From Intrasporangiaceae bacterium (GTDB taxonomy: Bacteria; Actinomycetota; Actinomycetes; Actinomycetales; Dermatophilaceae), in contig JAAYSB010000320.1 in the NCBI GenBank assembly GCA_012518475.1, positions 1 through 13,043 on the forward strand: DNA of 13,043 bases, given 5' to 3'. The notes beneath the pieces are model-generated. The model did no database searches. It was not told the DNA's origin and saw nothing but the letters and a program-made list of their open reading frames with translations. Position 1 is the stretch's first letter, and each line of letters opens with the position of its first letter. The position numbers were made by a program, and so were the translations under genes. Positions 9,489-13,043 of the stretch are shown here, one piece after another.

Positions 9489-10151
9489 ATGACATACGTG
9501 GGCGAAGTGACACCTGGTGGGCCGACCGATCTGCGCGAGACGGACGCTCTGACGATCCGCAAGATGTCGGTCTCCGACATGCACAACAACGTCTACCTCC
9601 TCACCTGCACAGCGACCGGTGACCAGCTGCTCATCGACGCTGCGGACGATGCCGACCGGATCCAGGCGCTCATCGACGAGGGCACCGGAGCGATCCAGCA
9701 CCTTGTCACGACGCACCAGCACTTCGACCATGTCCGTGCTCTCGAGGCCGTCGCCCAGCGGACCGGCGCAACCACGTATGCCGGCGAGGACGACGCCGAC
9801 GCCCTTCCGGTCGCTCCGGACGTCCGGCTGAAGCACGGGGACCGGATCCGGCTCGGTGAGGTCGACCTCGATGTCATCTACCTGCGAGGACATACCCCCG
9901 GCTCGGTGGCCATCGCCTATACGGACCCGGCCGGCCACGCTCACATCTTTACCGGCGACACCTTGTTCCCGGGCGGCGTCGGCAACACCAAGATGGAGGG
10001 CCAGTCGTTCGAGTCCCTGTATGCCGACGTCACCTCCCGCATCTTCGCTGAGTACGGCGACGACACGTGGATCTATCCCGGTCACGGGAACGACACCACT
10101 CTCGGTGTCGAGCGTCCGCACCTCGACGAGTGGCGCGAACGCGGTTGGTGA
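9489..10151 (+). CDS. MBL-fold metallo-hydrolase (glyoxalase II-like)
   Basis: This 220-aa single-domain metallo-beta-lactamase-fold hydrolase is probably cytoplasmic, with no signal peptide. All metal ligands of the binuclear site are present: THQHFDH gives His76, His78, Asp80, His81; His135 in GHTPGS; Asp157 in FTGDTLF; His199 in YPGHG. This is the glyoxalase II / YcbL-like pattern, so a thioester or similar hydrolysis is likely, but the substrate cannot be told. It is shorter than classical glyoxalase II (about 255 aa) and lacks the C-terminal substrate-binding helical domain. The ATG at 9489 has no ribosome binding site; GTG codons at 9498 and 9507 are alternatives. It is divergent from uvrA, and its TGA overlaps the GTG start of the exporter gene (GTGA, 10148-10151), so the two are likely translated together. 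Confidence 0.9.
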   Translation: MTYVGEVTPGGPTDLRETDALTIRKMSVSDMHNNVYLLTCTATGDQLLIDAADDADRIQALIDEGTGAIQHLVTTHQHFDHVRALEAVAQRTGATTYAGEDDADALPVAPDVRLKHGDRIRLGEVDLDVIYLRGHTPGSVAIAYTDPAGHAHIFTGDTLFPGGVGNTKMEGQSFESLYADVTSRIFAEYGDDTWIYPGHGNDTTLGVERPHLDEWRERGW

Positions 10152-11041
10152 CGACTGACCCCTCGGAGTCACCGGTCCGTCGTCCGGTCCCTGCCCCACT
10201 GCTCGTCCTCGGGGCGATCGTCTCGGTCCAGTTCGGCGGGGCTCTCGCGGCGACGCTGATCCCGGAGATCGGGGCCGGCGGGGCCGTCGTGCTGAGACTC
10301 CTCATCGGGACCGCCGTTCTCGTCGGCCTGGTCCGGCCGCGGTGGCGCGGCCGGAGCCGGCGCGCGTGGACGACCGTCATCGTCTTCGGTGTCGCCCTCG
10401 GACTGATGAACTTCGCCTTCTACGGGGCCCTCGCATACCTCCCGCTCGGGGTCGCTGTGACGATCGAGTTCATCGGTCCTCTCGGCCTGGCCGCGGTCCT
10501 CTCCCGGCGGCTCGTCGACGGAATCGCCGTGCTCCTCGCCGGGCTCGGCATCCTGCTCATCAGCGAGGTGTTCTCCCTGCCCTTGGCCGATCTGCCCTTC
10601 CGCGGTCTCGTCCTGGCGGCTCTCGCCGGCCTGTGCTGGGCGATCTACATCATCTTCGCCGGCCGGACCGGGGCACTCTTCGACCGGCTCGAGGGTCTGG
10701 CCTTGGCCATGATCGTCGCGACGGTAGTCACCGTGCCGTTCGGCATCGGCAGCGTCGGTTCCTGGACCCCCGAGGTGCTCGCCAAGGGGCTCGGGATCGC
10801 GCTGCTCTCCTCCGTGCTGCCCTACTCCCTCGAGCTCGTCGCCCTGCGCCGGATGTCCGCGCAGGTGTTCGGGATCATGCTCAGCCTCGAGCCGGCCGTC
10901 GCCGGCATCGCCGGTCTGGCCATCCTCAGCCAGCGGCTCACCGGCATCCAGCTGATCGGCATGGGCCTGGTCGTCATCGCCTCGGCTATCGTCCTCGGTT
11001 TCGGCGCCCGCAAGGAGCCGGCCGAGAGCACGGCGACCTGA
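10148..11041 (+). CDS. EamA/DMT-family exporter, RhtA-like
   Basis: This 297-aa inner-membrane protein has about ten hydrophobic helices and two EamA repeats, of the drug/metabolite transporter superfamily. Segments such as VQFGGALAATLIPEIGAGG, FYGALAYLPLGVAVTIEFIG, and LLSSVLPYSLELVALRRMSA with FGIMLSLEPAVAGIAG match the pattern of RhtA, the threonine/homoserine exporter, more closely than generic EamA proteins. Amino acid or metabolite efflux is therefore likely, though the substrate is unproven. The open frame extends up to 10067, but that part lies inside the hydrolase gene; GTG at 10148 overlapping the hydrolase stop is the natural start (TTG at 10145 is an alternative). It ends 60 bp before a hairpin terminator shared with the convergent SnoaL-like gene. 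Confidence 0.9.
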   Translation: MTTDPSESPVRRPVPAPLLVLGAIVSVQFGGALAATLIPEIGAGGAVVLRLLIGTAVLVGLVRPRWRGRSRRAWTTVIVFGVALGLMNFAFYGALAYLPLGVAVTIEFIGPLGLAAVLSRRLVDGIAVLLAGLGILLISEVFSLPLADLPFRGLVLAALAGLCWAIYIIFAGRTGALFDRLEGLALAMIVATVVTVPFGIGSVGSWTPEVLAKGLGIALLSSVLPYSLELVALRRMSAQVFGIMLSLEPAVAGIAGLAILSQRLTGIQLIGMGLVVIASAIVLGFGARKEPAESTAT

Positions 11042-11100
11042 CACTCCACCTCGCACATGAACCGCGGTCCTCGCACCTCGCTGACCTGTGCGCAGACCCC

Positions 11101-11123
11101 CTTTCCCGCCAGGGGCGGGAAGG
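11101..11123. terminator. Hairpin terminator between convergent exporter and SnoaL-like genes
   Basis: The stem is CTTTCCCGCC (11101-11110) with GGCGGGAAGG (11114-11123), ten pairs including one G-T, around a 3-nt loop AGG. It lies 60 bp after the exporter stop and 8 bp beyond the SnoaL-like stop on the other strand. No T-tract follows, but the position supports a bidirectional terminator. Confidence 0.75.
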
Positions 11124-11130
11124 CTGGGAC

Positions 11131-11517
11131 TCAGGCGCCGAGCTCGGCGCGCATCCGCTCGATGAGGGTCGTCAGCCCGCGCACGGGGCGGACCATGACG
11201 GTGAAGCTCGTGAGCTTGCCGTCGGGGTTCCAGCGCAGCATGTCCACGCCGTGCACCTGGGTGCCGTCTAGGTCCGCCTCGAACTCGAGGACCGCACTGG
11301 TCTCGCCCCACCACTGACCCACGTAGCGGAGCGTCGGTCCGAGGACCCGGATCGCCGCGGTGAGGTATGCGGTCGTCAGCGCCACACCCTCCTGGGGTGC
11401 GTGGACGGCGGGTGAGCGGAACACACAGTCGTCCGCGAGCAGGTCGGCGAGGAGCGCCGGGTCCTGGGTCTCGGCGACCCGGTGCCAGGCCTGCAGCGGC
11501 TCGGGGAGCTCAGTCAT
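11131..11517 (-). CDS. SnoaL/NTF2-like family protein
   Basis: This small cytoplasmic protein, 128 aa, has the alpha-plus-beta cone pattern of the NTF2/SnoaL superfamily: an N-terminal helix region (PLQAWHRVAETQDPALLADLLADD), then VFRSPAV, a central helix, and strands ending VDMLRWNPDGKLTSFTVMVRP, the typical closing strand pair. Such proteins are isomerases, hydrolases or ligand binders, and no catalytic assignment can be made. ATG at 11517 is chosen because GAGGAGAGGA precedes it by 5 nt; the longer frame to 11565 runs into terC. It lies 13 bp downstream of terC on the same strand with no terminator between, so it is probably cotranscribed and may share the terC riboswitch control. Confidence 0.85.
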   Translation of the reverse strand: MTELPEPLQAWHRVAETQDPALLADLLADDCVFRSPAVHAPQEGVALTTAYLTAAIRVLGPTLRYVGQWWGETSAVLEFEADLDGTQVHGVDMLRWNPDGKLTSFTVMVRPVRGLTTLIERMRAELGA

Positions 11518-11530
11518 GACGGTCCTCTCC

Positions 11531-12586
11531 TCAGCGGTCGTCGCCGATGTGCATGCGGGACTCACGCCGGGCGTCCCGGCGGGTCTTGAGCAGGCTCGCG
11601 ATGGTGGTCACGCCGAGGATGAGAACGATCGCACCGAGGCTGACCGAGATCGGGATGTCAGGCACGCTGACCGGCTCGCCGCCGTTGATGAACGGCACCT
11701 CGTTCTCGTGCAGGGCGTGGAGGAACAGCTTGACGCCGATGAACGCCAGCAGGACCGCCAGGCCGATCGACAGGTAGACCAGGCGCTGGAGCAGGCCACC
11801 GAGCAGGAAGTAGAGCTGGCGCAGACCCATGAGCGCGAAGAGGTTGGCGACGAGGACGATGTAGGGCTCTCGCGTCAGGCCGTAGATCGCGGGGATCGAG
11901 TCGAGGGCGAACAGCAGGTCGGTCGTCCCGAGCGCGAGGATCACGAAGAACATCGGCGTCGCGAGCCGCTTGCCGTTCTGCCGGATGAACATCTTGGTGC
12001 CGTGCCAGATGTCGGTGGCCGGCAGGCGCTTCTGGATGGCGACCATGAACTTGTTCTGCTCGTAGTCCTCGTCATCGTGCTCCCCCTCGGTCGCGAGCTT
12101 GATCGCCGTGTAGATGAGGAAGGCGCCGAAGAGGTAGAAGACCCAGCTGAAGTTGTTGATCGCAGCGGCACCGAGCCAGATGAAGATGCCACGAAGGACG
12201 ATGGCGATGATGATGCCGATCATCAGCGCGAACTGCTGGTACCGCTCAGGGACCCCGAACTTGGCCATGATGAGCAGGAAGATGAAGAGGTTGTCGACCG
12301 AGAGCGAGTACTCGGTCAACCAGCCTGCGTAGTACTCACCGGCGAGCTGACCGCCCGCGTAGTACCACATACCGATGCCGAAGAGGATCGCTGCGCCGAC
12401 GTAGCACGAGAGCGCGATGGTCAGCTCGCGAGTCGACGGCCGGTGCGGCTTGCGCGCGATCCAGATGACGTCGAACGTGAGGATCAGGGCGGCGATGCCG
12501 ATGGTCACCCACCAGACCCACGGGTCGAGGTTGAGCGTGGGTCCGTCGGCCGGGGGTGCGGTCGCGGTGAGAAGGGAAGTGATCAT
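11531..12586 (-). CDS. terC: TerC/Alx-family integral membrane protein (probable Mn2+ exporter)
   Basis: The product is a 351-aa multi-spanning membrane protein. Family hallmarks are TEYSLSVDNLFIFLL (91-105) with Glu92 and Asp98, and LATPMFFVILALGTTDLLFALDSIPAIYG (208-236) with Asp223 and Asp229 in membrane helices. An acidic cytoplasmic loop GEHDDEDYE (168-176) sits between. Members were named for tellurite resistance, but work on Alx, YceF, MeeF and relatives ties the family to manganese efflux and metallation of exported proteins, which fits the upstream manganese riboswitch-like leader. ATG at 12586 has AAGGT 4 nt upstream; the longer frame to 12667 would run through the leader RNA and is rejected. 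It is first in a two-gene unit with the SnoaL-like gene and downstream of uvrB. Confidence 0.95.
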   Translation of the reverse strand: MITSLLTATAPPADGPTLNLDPWVWWVTIGIAALILTFDVIWIARKPHRPSTRELTIALSCYVGAAILFGIGMWYYAGGQLAGEYYAGWLTEYSLSVDNLFIFLLIMAKFGVPERYQQFALMIGIIIAIVLRGIFIWLGAAAINNFSWVFYLFGAFLIYTAIKLATEGEHDDEDYEQNKFMVAIQKRLPATDIWHGTKMFIRQNGKRLATPMFFVILALGTTDLLFALDSIPAIYGLTREPYIVLVANLFALMGLRQLYFLLGGLLQRLVYLSIGLAVLLAFIGVKLFLHALHENEVPFINGGEPVSVPDIPISVSLGAIVLILGVTTIASLLKTRRDARRESRMHIGDDR

Positions 12587-12611
12587 CGATACCTTGTGCA
12601 GAGAGGAGTGA

Positions 12612-12720
12612 CGATCCGGTCGGTCTCCCCCACCTGCACGTGCAGGCCGGCTCCCCGGGTCCCGCATGGGCGGGACCGTGATGACGAGGATGCCGAGGGC
12701 GGGGTACTCCCCTCGCGGCG
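12612..12720 (-). promoter_or_regulatory. yybP-ykoY family manganese riboswitch upstream of terC
   Basis: The minus-strand RNA contains, in order, the hallmark blocks of this class: GGGGAGUA (12712-12705), GUCAUCACGG (12685-12676), CCCGGGGAGCCGG (12659-12647) and GGGGGAGACC (12631-12622). The AGUA and UCA blocks correspond to the two loops that jointly bind Mn2+. The position, ending about 25 nt before the terC ATG, and the regulated gene are classic for the class. P1 pairing is not clearly resolved by eye. No U-rich terminator lies between the aptamer and the gene, so control is probably at translation initiation (ribosome site AAGGT near 12591). Confidence 0.8.
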
Positions 12721-12726
12721 CCGCTC

Positions 12727-12755
12727 ATCCTCTCACACGTTGCGCCCGGCGTCAG
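12727..12755 (-). promoter_or_regulatory. Candidate terC promoter
   Basis: CTGACG (12755-12750) and GAGGAT (12732-12727) are separated by 17 bp on the minus strand. This is a weak match to -35/-10 boxes, but it is placed so that transcription would begin near 12720, just before the riboswitch core. Confidence 0.3.
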
Positions 12756-12820
12756 CGCCCCTTCGCCAGTGTCACCCGATCCGCACCCTGTCGTCTGCTC
12801 CTGGCCGTCTCGCCTACTCT

Positions 12821-12851
12821 CGCCGGTGTCGGCCATTGCCGACCGCCGGCG
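12821..12851. terminator. Interrupted hairpin in the uvrB-terC intergenic region, possible uvrB terminator
   Basis: The stem has two 6-bp blocks, CGCCGG (12821-12826) with CCGGCG (12846-12851) and GTCGGC (12828-12833) with GCCGAC (12838-12843), with small bulges and a 4-nt loop. It lies 78 bp downstream of the uvrB stop. There is no T-tract. The rest of the 342-bp gap between uvrB and terC holds the riboswitch and a weak promoter; 12852-12928 shows nothing recognisable. Confidence 0.4.
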
Positions 12852-12928
12852 GAGGGAACGACAGCGGGCTGACCAGGCGACACCCGCCGGAGCGACCGAC
12901 ACAGTGGAGACTGGATGGGACCCGGATC

Positions 12929-13043
12929 TCAGGTCGCGGCACTCATCTGCCGGAGCTCCTTCTTCAGGTCGCCGATCTCGTCCCGGAGGCGGGCGGCGAG
13001 CTCGAAGTGCAGGTCGCCGGCGGCCTGGTGCATCTGGGTCGTC
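12929..13043 (-). CDS. uvrB: UvrB, excinuclease ABC subunit B (C-terminal fragment)
   Basis: Only the last 37 codons and the stop are in the window. The peptide carries QMHQAAGDLHFELAARLRD and EIGDLKKELRQM, which is the UVR domain at the C-terminus of UvrB; this coiled-coil-like helix pair contacts UvrC in nucleotide excision repair. In other organisms the domain also occurs in UvrC and in a few UVR-domain proteins, but the position at the extreme C-terminus and the neighbouring terC and uvrA genes favour UvrB. Nothing can be said of the helicase core, which lies outside the window. Confidence 0.88.
   Translation of the reverse strand, partial: TTQMHQAAGDLHFELAARLRDEIGDLKKELRQMSAAT

Noticed and set aside
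10169..11314. A 381-codon minus-strand open frame opposite the exporter gene
   Set aside because: It crosses the terminator hairpin, overlaps two real genes and has low-complexity charged composition.

Overview
The window looks like chromosomal DNA of a high-GC actinomycete. The coding strands are strongly GC-biased at third positions, GTG starts are common, some promoters look leaderless, and the uvrB / terC / uvrA gene set is typical of the group. The family may be near Intrasporangiaceae or relatives, but that is only an impression. I see no tRNA, rRNA, CRISPR array or insertion sequence.

Left part (1-6386): a truncated gene on the minus strand starts inside the window (Tat/lipoprotein-type signal peptide only). 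Divergent from it is a lipoprotein solute-binding protein of the branched-chain amino acid (HAAT/Liv) type, 284-1648. A strong bidirectional hairpin (1668-1707) separates it from the convergent operon livH-livM-livG-livF (6205 down to 1777, minus strand). Together the five proteins make a complete ABC importer, with the binding protein under its own promoter. The LivH-type permease carries an unusual N-terminal signal peptide and a small extracytoplasmic Ig-like domain. Its transcript probably has a structured leader of about 90 nt.

Middle part (6387-10151): uvrA (minus strand) is preceded by a sequence that closely matches the actinobacterial LexA-independent DNA-damage promoter (RecA-NDp / PafBC type). 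The match suggests a leaderless GTG start. Divergent from uvrA is a small metallo-beta-lactamase-fold hydrolase, overlapped by 4 nt by an RhtA-like EamA-family exporter gene.

Right part (11041-13043): a shared hairpin terminator follows the exporter gene. On the minus strand then come a SnoaL/NTF2-like gene and terC. Upstream of terC lies a sequence with the hallmarks of the yybP-ykoY manganese riboswitch, so terC and the SnoaL-like gene are probably one manganese-controlled unit. The last 115 bases encode the C-terminal UVR domain of UvrB.

Overall the window is a nucleotide-excision-repair neighbourhood (uvrB, uvrA) with metal-homeostasis, export and amino-acid-uptake genes between and beside the repair genes. 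I see no defence or mobile system. The most interesting signals are regulatory (PafBC-type promoter, Mn riboswitch, livH leader, palindromes) plus the LivH domain fusion.
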